DNA of 64,000 bases, taken from Schistocerca nitens (lineage: Eukaryota > Arthropoda > Insecta > Orthoptera > Acrididae). Positions within the stretch are counted from its first letter, which is position 1, and each line of letters starts with the position of its first letter. Below, piece after piece: positions 20,777-32,991 of the stretch. Below the pieces are notes generated by a model that was not told the DNA's origin, did not search any database, and was given only the letters and a program-made list of their open reading frames with translations. The DNA is taken from the NCBI RefSeq assembly GCF_023898315.1, contig NC_064616.1, positions 646,594,974 through 646,658,973 on the forward strand. The letters run 5' to 3'. The position numbers were made by a program, and so were the translations under genes.

Positions 20777-20942
20777 GGTTCAAATGGCTCTGAGCACTAT
20801 GGGACTCAACTGCTGAGGTCATTAGTCCCCTAGAACTTAGAACTAGTTAAACCTAACTAACCTAAGGACATCACAAACATCCATGCCCGAGGCAGGATTC
20901 GAACCTGCGACCGTAGCGGTCTTGCGGTTCCAGACTGCAGCG
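20777..20942 (-). repeat. 5'-truncated SINE-A copy, second of an inverted pair
   Basis: Minus-strand copy lacking roughly the first 30 bases of the head. It is flanked by AAGAAGGAAT (20767-20776 and 20943-20952), so it inserted into the duplication left by the previous SINE. Confidence 0.93.
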
Positions 20943-21238
20943 AAGAAGGAATACGGGTTCGATGTCCGTTGACGCAGAGGCCACTTGGATACATGGGCTG
21001 GGAAGGGGATGGCTTCTTGTTCGGGGAACCATCGCTCACTTTGCCTGAAGCTGTTTAAGAAGACCACGAAAAACGCAAATAAAGATGCTGCACGGGACTT
21101 TGAACCCCGTTCCTTTCAAAAGCGTCTAGCTCATCAAATACCATGCAGCATCACTCAAAAAGGAAAACAATGGGTAACGTTGTTGAATTCAAACCTGAAA
21201 GAGAACGTAGAACTTCTTGTTAACTACCATTAATGCTG

Positions 21239-21669
21239 GTTGTATTCATGTCAGGTCTCCAGCCGGAACATATCGTCATTTGGGCACAATGTTTCGGCGA
21301 TTTACGTGACCACCATCTTCAGGTGAGTACGCCGTCACCCTACCTCGCCGGGACTGATTTCAGTGCGACGGCCTCCTCATTTGAAGATGGCGGCCAGATG
21401 GACCGCCGAAATATTGTGGCCGGCCTAAGTGACCGAGCGGTTCTAGGCGCTTCAGTCTGGAACCGCGCGACCGCTACGGTCGCAGGTTCGAATCCTGCCT
21501 CGGGCATGGATGTGTGTGATGTCCTTGGGTTAGTTAGGTTTAAGTAGTTCTGAGTCTAGGAGACTGCTGACCTCAGAAGTTAAGTCCCATAGCGCTCAGA
21601 GCCATTTTTTTGAAATATTGTGTCCAGATGACGGTATGTTCTGGCTGGAGGTCCGACATGAGTATAACA
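21239..21669. repeat. Foldback (inverted-repeat) element with a SINE inside
   Basis: The left arm (TTGTATTCATGTCAGGTCTC, CCAGCCGGAACATATCGTCA) is mirrored by the right arm (TGACGGTATGTTCTGGCTGG, ending CGACATGAGTATAAC). Both arms carry the complementary GCCGAAATATTGTG-type word and an ATCTTCA block. No coding content is seen. A non-autonomous hairpin or MITE-like element is likely. Confidence 0.75.
21419..21611 (+). repeat. SINE-A copy inside the foldback element
   Basis: Flanked by the perfect duplication GAAATATTGTG (21408-21418 and 21612-21622), a word belonging to the foldback right arm. Confidence 0.94.
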
Positions 21670-21904
21670 AATTACGCAGGGAAAGTTTGCGGAACCATAC
21701 GATTAATGCTGTTACACTTATAACGTTGCATTTGACCCCACTTTCTAAGTGATATTTAACATTTGCGTACATTTCGAATACATCTCTGTGTAATGCGAAA
21801 TCGACCTAAAGATATCGAAAGGCGGATGCGTCAGTATAGAAGGAGGCGAAGAGTATTGTGTTGTTAGTAGAGACACAGAAACAGCACAATAGGTGGGTTA
21901 GGAG

Positions 21905-22760
21905 AGATCACTGATTTCTAACATGGAGTAGTCATTTGATGTCACCTGAGTAACAAATCCATTAGGGACAATTCAATCCTTCCATAATTCCCCCAAGTCA
22001 ACTGTCGATGATGTGATTGCGCTACGGAAACTCGAAGGAACACAAAGACCAGGCGGACCTCATGTGGTGACGGACAGAGACCATCCAGTGTAGTTGCAAA
22101 ACACCCAGATATACACATGAAATCAGCGAAAGGGATCACTCGTGAATTCCAAAGAACCACCACAGTCCAGCTAGCATAATGACTGTGCGTAGAGAGTGTT
22201 AAAAAAAAATACCATAATCAGGCTGTACCCTGTGACAATTCCATGGAAGGATTTGGGTTTGACGAATGCCTGGAGAATATTACTTGCTATCATGTGTAGT
22301 GCTAACTGTGAAGAACGGATGAAGTTATGTTGCGGTATGGGGTTACTTATTGTGATTAGGGTATGGGTCCCTTATTGCACTTAATAAAACGCTAAACGCA
22401 AAAAGCATATGAACATATTGTACAGCATTGTGTTTTGCAAACCGTAGTGTTACAAAGCAACATTTGTGAAGCGATGCTTTGTGGACGATAAAATTCCTAA
22501 AAAGGACTGGCCTGCCTTAGGTCCCAGCCTGGACCCGATGGAAAAACTTTGGAACAAACTAGATCGTCTATTTCGCGCCAAAATCCTGCGTCCAACATCT
22601 CTGCTTTTAGCTCTTGAGGAACCGTGATCTGCCATTCCTCCACCAACATTCAGACGCCTCACTGAAAGTGTCCTCGGCAGAGTTCAAGCCGTCATAAAGG
22701 CAAAGGGTGGACACATCCCGTGCAATGTCCTCTAATAGGTGTCCGAATACTGTGATTCTT
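21905..22760 (+). pseudogene. Tc1-like transposase relic
   Basis: N-terminal words of a Tc1 family are visible near 21955-22030 (ACAAATCCATTAGGGACAAT, then CCCAAGTCAACTGTCGATGA). At the C-terminal end, 22499-22735 reads DWPALGPSLDPMEKLWNKLD, RPTSLLALEE and VQAVIKAKGGHIP, the end of a Tc1 transposase. The middle, including most catalytic residues, is too degraded to align. Multiple stops and frameshifts are present. Confidence 0.7.
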
Positions 22761-23457
22761 GAACTAATTGACCACTGGCTCATAAGATTAAACAACTTAG
22801 ATTGCACCTAAATGTGTTAAACATTGTCGGTTGTATTTTGCAGTTTTGTATAGCAGTTTGGTGCAATGACTTCAAGAATCCAGTTTCGCAATTAATATGT
22901 CGAATTCTTGAGACTTACAGCACCTGAAAAGAGAAGAACAGCTGGTAAGCGACAGGAATTGAGAAGTACATCAAACCGACCTTAGGGTCGTTGGAAACCA
23001 CAGTGCGCAAAGACTCGATTTGCTAAAGATGATTCAGAAATAATGCTGTCGGCCTATAGAATGAGGAACAGCCCTAATCATCTGCTAATGTTCTTCAGTA
23101 ATGGAATTTGCAGCAATAGTTATACGAATGGAGTCAGTCTGTTTTCTAAAAACTCGTATTTCTCATTACTGCTATACCTAAGCGTGCCACAGCAAATCTG
23201 AGTCACCATTAGTGATTGTTCATTTCGTATTTCAAAGCTATCAAAGTATTATCGAACAATATTATTATAGTGAAACATTAGGCCTTCACTTTTCGTTACA
23301 ACTATTAAGATATTTTACCTTAATTACTGTTTGACTTTAGTATACTTTGTATGTCACTCTTAAGACGTCTTCACCGAATTTTTACTATCACTGTCCACGT
23401 ACCCCCTAATCCACAACCCCCCCCCCTCCGAACTTCTAATCCCATCAACTCCGCATA
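22761..23457. other. No recognisable feature
   Basis: AT-rich. A short C run lies at about 23419-23427. Confidence 0.4.
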
Positions 23458-23459
23458 TA

Positions 23460-24696
23460 AACTATGTGATCAAAAGTATCCGGACACCTGGCTGAAAATG
23501 ACTTAAAAGTTCCTGGCGCCCTCCATCGGTAATGCTGGAATTCAAAATAATGTTGGCCTACCCTTAGCCTTGATGACAGCTTCCACTTTCGCAGGCATAC
23601 GTTCAGTCAGCTGCTGGAAGGTTTCTTGGGGAATGGCAGCCCATTCTTCACGGTGTGCTGCACCGAAGGCAGGTATCGATGTCGGTCGGTGAGGCCTGGC
23701 ACGAAGTCGGCGTTCCGAATAATCCCAAGGGTTTTCTATGGGATTCAGGTCAGGACTCTGTGCAGGCCAATCCATTACAGGGATGTTATTGTCGTGTAAC
23801 CACTCCGCCACAGACCGTGCATTATGAACAGGTGCTCGATCGTGTTGAAAGATGCAGCCGCCATCCCCGAATTGCTCTTCAACAGTGGGAAGCAAGAAGG
23901 TGCTTAAAACATCAATGTAGGTCTGTGCTGTGATAGTGCCACACAAAACAACAAGTGGTGCAAGCACCCTCCATGAAAAACACGACCACACTATAACACC
24001 ACCGCCTCCGAATTTTACTGTTGGTACTACACACGCTGGCAGATGTTCACCGGGCATCCGCCATAGCCACACCTTGCCATCTGATCGCCACATTGTTTAC
24101 CGTGATTCGTCACCCCACACAACGTTTTTCCACCGTTCAATGGTCCAATGTTTACGCTCCTTAAACCAAGCGAGGCGTCGTTTTGCATTTACCGGTGCGA
24201 TGTGTGGCTTATGAGCAGCCGCTCGACCATGAAATCCAAGTTTTCTCACCTCCCGCCAAACTGTCATAGTACTTGCAATTTATCCTGATGAAGTTTGGTA
24301 TTACTGTATGATGGTTTGGATAGATGTCTATTACACGTTGCGACTATCTCCAACTGTCGGCGTTCTGTCAGTCAACAGACGAGGTCGGCCTGTACGCTTT
24401 TGTGCTGTACGTGTCCTTTCACGTTTCCACTTGACTATCACTCGGAAACAGTGGACCTAGGGATGTTTATGAGTGTGGAAATCTCGCGTACAGGCGTATG
24501 ACACAAGTGACACCCAATCACCTGACCACGTTCAAAGTCCCCGAGTTTCGTGGAGCGCTCCATTCTGCTCTCTCACTATGTCTAATGACTACTGAGGTCG
24601 CTGATATGGAGAAACTGTCAGTAGGTGGCAGCACAATGCACCTAATGTGAAAAACGTATGTTTTTGGGGTGTCCGGATACTTTTGATCACATAGTG
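23460..24696 (-). mobile_element. Tc1-like element (DD34E), decayed
   Basis: Inverted repeats read ACTATGTGATCAAAAGTATC on the left and CACTATGTGATCAAAAGTAT on the right (inward), extended by CGGACACC. TA sits at 23458-23459 and 24697-24698. The interior is a single minus-strand transposase relic. Confidence 0.92.
23542..24540 (-). pseudogene. Tc1-like transposase relic (DD34E)
   Basis: The last 183 codons (from 24093) are open: MWRSDGKVWLWRMPGEHL, VIVWSCFSW, IFQHDRAPVHN (second Asp), WPAQSPDLNPIENPWD (Glu, 34 residues on) and VEAVIKAKGRPTLF. Upstream, GDESR is followed at once by a stop (TAA), and the N terminus (DFERGQVIGCH near 24535) is in other frames with further breaks. The gene is inactive. 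Confidence 0.9.
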
Positions 24697-24919
24697 TAAC
24701 TAAATTCCATATGTAGTGTGTTGGATACTCAAGAGAGGAAAATAGCATTTACCGTGTAGAAGATAAAAGGAAAGCAGTCGGTTCACACAACCAGCTGAGG
24801 GACTGAACGGAGTTATATAACATTAAAGCAATGTTTAATGGCGTTCACACATATACACATTACTATCACAGTTTGCCACTTCCAGAAGATGATTAATCCA
24901 TATTCTGGTATTTACCTCA

Positions 24920-25137
24920 AAAAAAAAAAAAAAAAAGAAAAGGTTCAAATGGCTCTGAGCACTATGGGACTTAACATCGGAGGTCATCAGTCCCCTAGAA
25001 CGTAGAACTACTTAAACCTAACTAACCTAAGGACATCACACACATCCATGCCCGAGGCAGGATTCGAACCTGCGACCGTAGCGGTCCCGCGGTTCCAGAC
25101 TGAAGCGCCTAGAACCGCTCAGCCACACCGGCTGGCC
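24920..25137 (-). repeat. SINE-A copy with long A tail
   Basis: Minus-strand copy whose terminal run appears at 24920-24936. The flanks GGTATTTACCTCA (24907-24919) and GGTATTTACTTCA (25138-25150) differ at one base. Confidence 0.93.
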
Positions 25138-25187
25138 GGTATTTACTTCAGTAACCAAGAGATCACCCATGAGAGTCACTTACTGTA

Positions 25188-25247
25188 AAGCAGTATTTCG
25201 TCCTGCATTTCTTCATGAAGCAGTATTTCGTCCTGCATTTCTTCATT
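25188..25247. repeat. 30-bp tandem duplication
   Basis: Two adjacent copies of AAGCAGTATTTCGTCCTGCA... differ only in the last base (25188-25217 and 25218-25247). Confidence 0.9.
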
Positions 25248-25537
25248 AAGAGTGCCGAAACAGTTTATCTCTCACCACCCACCATTTGCTTTTAATCGAT
25301 CTCACGGTCACTGCACTGGGTAAAACTGCGTGTACACGGTTGAACATTTCATTTCATCACTGTAGCCTACGTGCGCTCTTTGTTAGTGAGGGAGGGGCCA
25401 TAAATCTTCTTTGAAACCTCTGCGAAGGTACGTTATTAGATTTTTTTTTTAAGTGTCCACGTCACATCATGCGTCATTATTGTGTTGAGCTTCTCCTGAT
25501 GATTAAGTTTTTTTCGTGTTTTGCTCCAGTTTATATC

Positions 25538-26511
25538 TGAGGTAGGTTCAATAGGTAATGAAACACATTTTTGTGAAAGCAGGTTGGTTTTATTGGGGAT
25601 TCCAATATACCATGTTATTCTCCATTCTTTCGGCGACAAAAACCTGTTTTACAACATAATGTCCATTCAACGCGACGGCCTTAACGCAACCTTACTGGCC
25701 TGGTTGCCTGCACGGTAACACTCTACTAGTCGACGTCGGAGACAACGTCGTGCTACGTCAATAACCTCCCCATAATCTATGCACTGTTTCCAACGAAGTG
25801 CATCCGTAATTGGGCCAGACAAATAGAAGTCGGGAGGTGCGAGGTCGGGGCTGTAGGATGGATGAGGAAGAATGGTCCAGTAAAGTCCTGTGAGCTCCTA
25901 TCAGGTGCACGGAGTTGTTAGCTCTTGCCTTGTCATGGAGAAGGAGAAGTTCGTGTGAACACGCTGAAGACGCTTCTGTTAGGCGGCGAAGAACTTAAAC
26001 CGGGCACACACCTTTGAGTACCCTAACTTGTGGATGAGTGTGTCAGCACTACCAATAGAGACGTCCAGTTGTGCAGCGAGATGTTTGTGATCCGTCTATC
26101 ACCCCGAATGAGAGTGTCCGCACGTACCAACATTGCAGGAGTCACAGCTGTGTGCGGCCGGCCGGCGCGCAGGAGATCGGACAGGTTTGCGCGGCCTTGT
26201 TGCGATGATCAAAGACGCCGCGCCCAATGACTGACCATGCTTTTTTTCACTGCCAGTTCTTTGTAGACATTCTGTAAGCACCTATGAATATTTGCGATGC
26301 TCTGTTTTTCCGCCTAAGGAAACTAAACGACAGCTTCCTGCTTGGAACGCACCTCCGTAACAGACCTCATTTTGAAGGCAACGTACAGCGCTGCTACTGT
26401 AGGGGCTGAAGCGGGAATTTTCCACAATGTCCCACAGCGAATTCCGCATTTTTTTCAACAGAAATTGGCCGAGAAAGGAAGTGTTGCAGTACTTGTTGAA
26501 CGCCCCACGTA
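25538..26511 (-). pseudogene. Mariner-like element relic
   Basis: The ends show diverged inverted repeats (GGTTCAATAGGTAATGAAAC on the left, GCGTTCAACAAGTACTGCAA on the right, read inward). The minus strand contains mariner pieces in several frames: RCLQNVYKELAVKKSMVSHW, GRPHTAVTPAM, a CACTTTACTGG-side block reading ILPHPSYSPDLAPPDFYL (third Asp region), and a C-terminal part near 25600-25800. The central region with the first two Asp is largely missing, so it is an internally deleted and decayed copy. Confidence 0.7.
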
Positions 26512-26955
26512 TATTAAAAATAATTAAAGTGAATTAAGCTGATTTCTTCTGCAGAATCTGAAAAAATTACTCAAAAGTCTTTAAAGCAGCTTTGGCGGAT
26601 TTAAGGAAAATGTCACCGATTTGTGTGCGTGGAGCTTCCCAGTAACGTTCTCTTGCCGACGAAGTAAAGTTGTCACATCTATGCAGACCTTGTGAATTAG
26701 CTTCATTACCATGGATCATACACAGACGAAAGGTCTCGGGAGTAGCAAAGACGTATGTTTTGTGAGCTATTTTTATTTTGTAGGGACGCTATAGCGTCGG
26801 ACGCTCCGTACGCGGGTGACACTGTTTTCTATAGGGAGCCCCAACGCAAGACAAGTATGGCGCGAAATGCGAAAGCCGAAATAAATATTAATTTTAGATT
26901 CCAAGGTTGGCGGCCAGTCACTAGAAACGACTACTACTGTTAAATATATAGTATT
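26512..26955. other. No recognisable feature
   Basis: No coding signature or repeat structure recognised. Confidence 0.35.
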
Positions 26956-27485
26956 GCTTGCAAAGCTGCCTAAAATGGAACGAATACATAAAATAATTGT
27001 GGATGAGGCAGAAGAGAGTCTGAGACTGAGTGGAAAAATCGTTAAGGGAATATAACTCGTCTGTGAAGGATGTAGCCTACAAAACCCGCGTTCGACCAAA
27101 CACTTGAGTATTATCCGGCAATCTGGGACCTTTATCACGTAAAAACAATATAAGAGACAGGAAGACCCAAAGAACAACAATGGATTTCGTCTCGGGTCCG
27201 TATTGGTGATGCTCGTCCAACTCCAGTGACATTTAAGCCTGCTAAAGAGGTGCCATGCTCCACCGAGAGCGCACGTTGTCAGAAGAGTCGAGCAACATAT
27301 CACTTCATCCACCGTGTATCATCAGAAAAGACAATATCTGTAACATTAGAGAAATTGGAGCTTGCACTGTATGTTACAGACATTCGCCTTCCCGCGATTG
27401 GAACTAGAAAGATGATGTCAGTCATAACTCAAGTACCTGCCACCACTTGCCTTAAGGCTCCTTTTGTAGTGTAGATGTAGAAGTC
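26956..27485 (+). pseudogene. CR1-like LINE 3' fragment
   Basis: Weak but ordered matches to the C terminus of the LINE at 1338-4517: KWNEYIK, YNSSVKDVAYKTRVRP, a WDLYHVK-type block, then a long 3' part ending GTAGTGTAGATGTAGAAG, the characteristic tail. Truncated at the 5' end and full of stops. Confidence 0.6.
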
Positions 27486-27777
27486 ACACTAAAGCAAATC
27501 GGGTAGATAATACACTTTTCGAACGTGAATACTTGCAATTCGGGTAGTCTGTGCCTGGTTTTTGGAAATATCACTGTTTTGTGGCGTCTGCAGCGAATAT
27601 TACGAAATAATGTTCAACCAGAGACTTCGGAATAAAGGTGTTTCTCCGACAGAATGTCACCAATTCAGCGAACTGAAAGTGAACGGAAGTTTGCAAGGCA
27701 AAACACAGTTTCATCAAAATAATAGTGTAGCTGCGGATAGTAACTCCCGTGAACGTTCTGTCATGACATCTTCTCAG

Positions 27778-28650
27778 GGCATGCTGAAAAGTAATGCCTC
27801 AGAGTTTTTTATGTGAAAAATCTTAAAGCTTTTTAAATGAAACATATTATTAACTCTTTACAAATTTATTCTTCGTGTCTACATATATGCAGTCAGCCGG
27901 CCGCGGTGGTCTCGCGGTTCTAGGCGCGCAGTCCGGAACTGTGCGACTGCTACGGTCGCAGGTTCGAATCCTGCCTCGGGCATGGATGTGTGTGATGTCC
28001 TTAGGTTAGTTAGGTTTAAGTCGTTCTAAGTTCTAGGGGACTAATGACCACAGCAGTTGAGTCCCATAGTGCTCAGAGCCATTTGAACCATATATGCAGT
28101 CCTCTGCCGTTACAGGGTCCGAATTGTAGGGTGTAACAAGGCGGTATGTAACGTAACTCTGTCGGTGCGTGAGAAACAGCATGTCCTCGTTATCGAGTTT
28201 CGAATTCGAATAGTTCGTTCACACATGGAGCACCCTTTCCTTCACCATAACAGTGCAAGACCGCACATGAGCGCTGCGACATCTGCAACAATCTGACGCC
28301 TTGGGTTCGCCGTCATCGATCATCCTCCGTAGAGTCCCGACTTGGCTCCACCCGATTTTCATGTTTCCAAAACTTAAAGAACATCTGCGAGGACGTCACT
28401 TTGATAATGATGATGCGATGCAAGCAGAGGTGAGGTTATGGATCTGTCGACAAAGTCAAACATTCTGCAGTGATGATATCAGTAAACTGGTCTCTCGTTG
28501 AGAGAAATGTATTTGTCGTCTGGGTGGCTGTATTGAGAAATAAATATGTAATGATGAATAAATTTGTAGAATGTTACTAAAGTTTGCTTTATTTAAAAAT
28601 TTTAAGAGTTTTCACAGAAAAAGTTCTGAGCTATTACTTTTCAGCACGCC
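27778..28650 (+). mobile_element. Mariner-like element, internally deleted, with a SINE inside
   Basis: Long inverted ends (CATGCTGAAAAGTAATGCCT on the left, CGTGCTGAAAAGTAATAGCT on the right, read inward) continue for about 100 bp with similar AT-rich sequence. The interior holds only the last third of a transposase: HHNSARPHMSAA, a diverged PPYSPDLAP region, FPKLKEHLRGRHFDNDDAMQ and LVSR before a stop at 28499. The N-terminal two thirds are gone. Confidence 0.82.
27895..28088 (+). repeat. SINE-A copy inside the mariner-like element
   Basis: Flanked by the perfect duplication CATATATGCAGTC (27882-27894 and 28089-28101). Confidence 0.95.
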
Positions 28651-30032
28651 GTCGTAGGAAGTGGGGCACAGACCTATACAATTAGCATCAATGGTAAAGA
28701 AGAAAAAAAAACACACACACAAAATTACGATGAACGTAGCTAAGCAGTTACGTGAGAATGATGTGCGATCCTTTCATCATATATTTAGTTCGCTTACTGC
28801 ATGTGCGGTCTTGTCTACATCGAAACGCTTTGGGTGATTCTTCAGAGCACATCAGTTTTACGAACCATTTCAGTCGCTAAGATGCTTTCTCGCTTTTTTT
28901 AATCCTGATAGTTTCATTGTTAAAGATCGTAGGGTGGCTATAGGAAACTCTCGGGCTGACATACTGTTGGATTCGCGGATTTTGGTCGGTCTTGAAGATG
29001 TCCTCATGTGGAACACTCAACGATATTAAAAATACGGTCATAGGTATCCTCTTGCTGTGTTGCATGAATTGTACATTCCTATATACACGTTGTCTTAATA
29101 CGTTAAAAGATCGAAGTGAGACAAGGATATGCCACCCTCGTTCGGTTCGATGATTGATTCCCTTATTAAAAAAAAATCTACATGTCGCAATTACGGTCCA
29201 CACTGTAGATTTTTCGTGAAAAATTCGGGATAACAGCATAATAAGTGTTTCATATTAATGTGTAATTTAATTATCCATGTATTTAATACAATGATTACAC
29301 AGAATATTATAATTGTTACACAATAGTTAAATAACAAGTCTGAACAGTCGATAGTCGCTCTATGGCCGGCTGGGCCAGCTACGAAATCACTTTACGCCGT
29401 TTTCTCATTTCCTTTCGACACTGTCGTAACTCTCACAGCTGCTCGCCACTGGACTTTTTAGGTTTTTGGATTCCTTTCAGTGGCATTTTTCCTATGACTT
29501 GAGATTTCTATAATACCGAGCATACCGACGGGTCATATAAGATGACATCTTTCATTATTTTGTCAATTTCGATTTAATACCGCTCTTATTTTATATTCTG
29601 GTGGATATTTTTATTTTCTCACTTTGGTTATCAGTAGTGCTCCGCAAACCCTTCACAATGACACTCGAATCAATGTCCTAGGTAAACGCGTTTCCATTCT
29701 ACACCAATTTATAATTCGTAAAAATGTCGCTGGTACGAGACGTCACAGGCTAAACAAATAATGCGCGATGACACATAAAGACATGACCTATCCATCGTGA
29801 GCTCAAACATTGTTTACGCATTATTAGAATCGTAGTTATTAGCGATTCAAAACCGACGGTATTTTGTCACACGAGGAAATTTCACAGACACTTGAATAAA
29901 CGTTTTCACGATTAATGGGAGATATTCGCATTTAACCTGATCAGTCTGTTTAACAGCAAAGACGTGGAATATATCGCTAATAGCTTTTGTTTATGTTCGT
30001 GATCGTATTCATAATGAAAATGATTTGATACA
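28651..30032. other. No recognisable feature
   Basis: AT-rich. A 120-codon open frame on the minus strand (28877-29239) shows no family signature and is not called. Confidence 0.4.
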
Positions 30033-30290
30033 TCACATAGGGCAAGGTGGCACAGTGGTTAATGCTTTGGCTGGGTTTATATAATTTGAGCCCGAAGGTG
30101 TAGTGGTAAGATGCTGGAGTCTTATGCGGAGGGATGTTGGTTCAATCCCTGTTCTGCCATTCAGATTTATGTTTCCCGTGAGTTCTCTAGACAGCTTAAC
30201 GTAAACGACAAGAGGGTTCCTTGAAAAAGGCACCACTAGTTTTCTTCTCCATCCTTCTCCTCCCGGGCTTGCTTCTCCTCTAATGAACTC
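30033..30290 (+). repeat. SINE-D relic, apparently with two heads
   Basis: A tRNA-like head (AAGGTGGCACAGTGGTTAAT) at 30050 is followed after 40 bp by a second head-like block (GAAGGTGTAGTGGTAAGATG) and GGTTCAATCC. The tail follows: GATTTATGTTTCCCGTGA, then GGGTTCCTTGAAAAAGGCAC and CCATCCTTCTC. It is the same family as the relics at 17313, 39267 and 45262 and is highly diverged. Confidence 0.6.
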
Positions 30291-30995
30291 GTCAGCGGAA
30301 CATAAAAACATAATCGCCCTTCCTATTTGACTCTTATTCATCAGGAGAGAGAGAGACTCAAATCCCTTCCTGACAACGTCCTGTTTTCGTATTTCCCGTA
30401 GAACACTTGAGGCGAAAGTTAAGGTCGTTCCATAACAAGATGACGAGTAGTTTCTATCCTCAACCTTTGCCAACGAAGTAAATGTTTGATTTATGTTTTC
30501 AGTGTGGAAGAGACGTTAAAATCGAATCTCCCTTCCAAAATCCCATACTGTGTCATGTTTTAACGAACAGGCCTCTATTCTAATGTTTTGACGGTGAATA
30601 GAATATCAGTTATTGTAAATTCTCTGCAAGATGATAGCCTTGTTATTTGGTCCCATGGGTAGCGAGGTGGTCACTGATCGAACGTAACTTCAGTTTATCA
30701 AGGATGACAAAGGGAACTGTCACTGCTTACATAAAGGAACGCAGGAAAAATTTTAGGGTTGGTGTGACATTCAGTGGAACAGTGGAAAATCTCAGCTCGT
30801 ATTTTAGTCCCTTCGTTATGGAATACGAGCATAGCCGCCGCTACATGTTTTAGCGATTTCGAGCTTCTAGCCTATTTTTCTCTGTTGAAGAAATTGCCTA
30901 CACAATAAAGGGCTACTACAAACGATTCATTAGTTTTAAAAACTATATGTTTTCCAAAGTATTAAATGTACAAATATGATTGATGCGTGAATAGA
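30291..30995. other. No recognisable feature
   Basis: No coding motif or repeat recognised. Confidence 0.35.
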
Positions 30996-31009
30996 ACCGT
31001 ACTCACCAC

Positions 31010-31610
31010 GTTTGCATTTTGCACTCTGCAAATGTTCTACGGGTTCCCGCTCTGGTTACATGACACACGTCCAAGCGGTGGTAAAGTTCGTTCCGTACCT
31101 CATGCAGCAAGATCCTGTCGGTGGTCATCACAGCAGCATTGATGTATTCTCTGAGCTGTTCTAGCGTTCTTGGCAGTGGCGGTCAGTAAACACGGTCATT
31201 AATGTACCCCCAAAGGAAAAAGTCACAAGGTACTAGATGAGGCGACCTGGGTGTCCAAGGGAACAGAACCACATCATTTTCACCACTGCGCCCAATCCAG
31301 CAACGCGGAAATTCGTCGTTTAGGTAGCGACGAACATCGATGCTCCAATGAGGAGGTGCCCCGTCTTGTTCGAAGACGAAATTCTCGGAATCAGTAGTCA
31401 GTTGTGGAAACAACTACAACCACAGCTGCAACATATCAAGGGTCTGTGACACTGCACAGAGAACAATAGTGTAACCTTCGCCAGATCTCGTTCATGCGCC
31501 ACATTTTCACGAGGATTTTCAGTGCCCTGTACACTCACATTATGGCGATTAATCTTTCCAGATAAAAGGAGGGTTGCCTCGTCGCTGAATATCAGCTTGG
31601 AGGCAAAAAA
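31010..31610 (-). pseudogene. Relic of a transposase related to the DD41D group
   Basis: Minus-strand pieces: KLIFSDEATLLLSGKINRHN near 31600 (first Asp), VFEQDGAPPHWSIDVRRYL (second Asp), then RCWIGRSGENDVVLFPWTPR and CDFFLWGYINDRVY (third Asp). The wording is that of the IS630-Tc1-mariner group also seen at 12673-14523, but I count 46 residues between the last two Asp, so it is another family. The part between the first and second Asp is shortened and out of frame. Element ends were not found. Confidence 0.75.
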
Positions 31611-32889
31611 CTATTTCCTTTCTTTGACGTCATTTTGTCAAGGCACTGAACTCCCAGCGCCAGCTGCTTGGGCACATTGCAAACTAGGCGAGTTTCTTTT
31701 AATGCATCAGTTATATTTGTACATCTAATATTTTGACAAATATAGAAGCTTGAAAACAAATACATCGCGTATAGTAGTCCTGTATCATGTGACGTGTTCA
31801 ACATTAACACAACTAAGAAGAAGTTGAGCTTATCCATTATGGATATTTTAGAACCGTGTCTGTTAATTGAATGTAAATACAAAAAAAAACTGCAATCTGT
31901 TTGCTTTTAAAAGTTTCGCAATCACAGTGTAATTGCAAACAGATTTTGTGAAAGTTGTGAAGTGATGTACCAACTGGCCATCAAAATGGAAGCAGACAGG
32001 TGGACACCAACAGAAAAAAGCCGCCCACACTGTCGCAAGCCAGCGCCCAACATTATGCTAGAAATAGTGATGTAACTTCCAGAAAACCATCTGAAGGTGA
32101 ACCTGAAAACTGGTTCATTGTATAATAAATAACTATTCTAAGAAGTAACTGGTTGCAGTTTTTTGTATTTACATGAGAAAAAGTGGTTAGGGATACAGAG
32201 AAAATGTCATTTTGAACTTGAGTTCGTTCCCTCTGAAAGTGAAATACATAGTGGACCTTCTCATGTTTCATAGTAGTTCGGAATCCTGCTTTTAGTTTCC
32301 CATTAGTGTGTGTAGCCATATTTTTCTGTAATAAATTATCAGAGCCTAACTGCCGGTTTTCCACAGACATTTATCAATTCCTGTATGCAGTGTGCCATCT
32401 TCAGGACCGATCTCACGTTCGGAGGCTTTGAAAGAATTTTCGCCACCGTAAGAAGGCAAGATAGCAGGGTTGGTGAACACAGTATTCCTGCAGACGAATG
32501 GACCAGAGTACTCTTTATGATACTACTGCAGAAACGAGCTCGTTAAGCCAAGGCGTTCGTTGCTGCGTTCACTAATTCTAGATGCAAATATCAATAAATT
32601 ACCACCACTTCGGCTCGTTAGAGCGTTAGGAAACTGTCGCATACCTATAGGGTCGTTTAGCGTAGATTAGGTCATACGTTACCTGTCCGCATACTGCAGG
32701 ACACTGTGTGCCTTCTGAGACAGCATTCGATGGCTGTTGCGTTGAGAAATTCCAACCTTGGACGACCCTTTTTGTTGAATGAGAGAATCACGTAGTTTTA
32801 GCATGCTGGTTTCGTTCTGTGCTTCAAAATGAATACAAGCTGTTTTTCAGATGTCGACTTCTAAATATTACGTAGTATATGCTATTAAC
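31611..32889. other. No recognisable feature
   Basis: Several moderately long open frames occur, none with a signature. An imperfect inverted pair GCAATCTGTTTGC / GCAAACAGATT lies at 31891-31945. Confidence 0.35.
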
Positions 32890-32991
32890 TATACCGACGG
32901 AAGAAAAATCGCAAAACGATAAAATAATTAATGTATAGTAATGAAATTTCGGTAATACGTTTGTTAGGTAACATATTTTAGTGATTAACAT

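Noticed and set aside
30033-30473. 146-codon minus-strand open frame
   Set aside because: Its first half is unrecognised and its second half runs through a SINE-D relic. No domain is seen.
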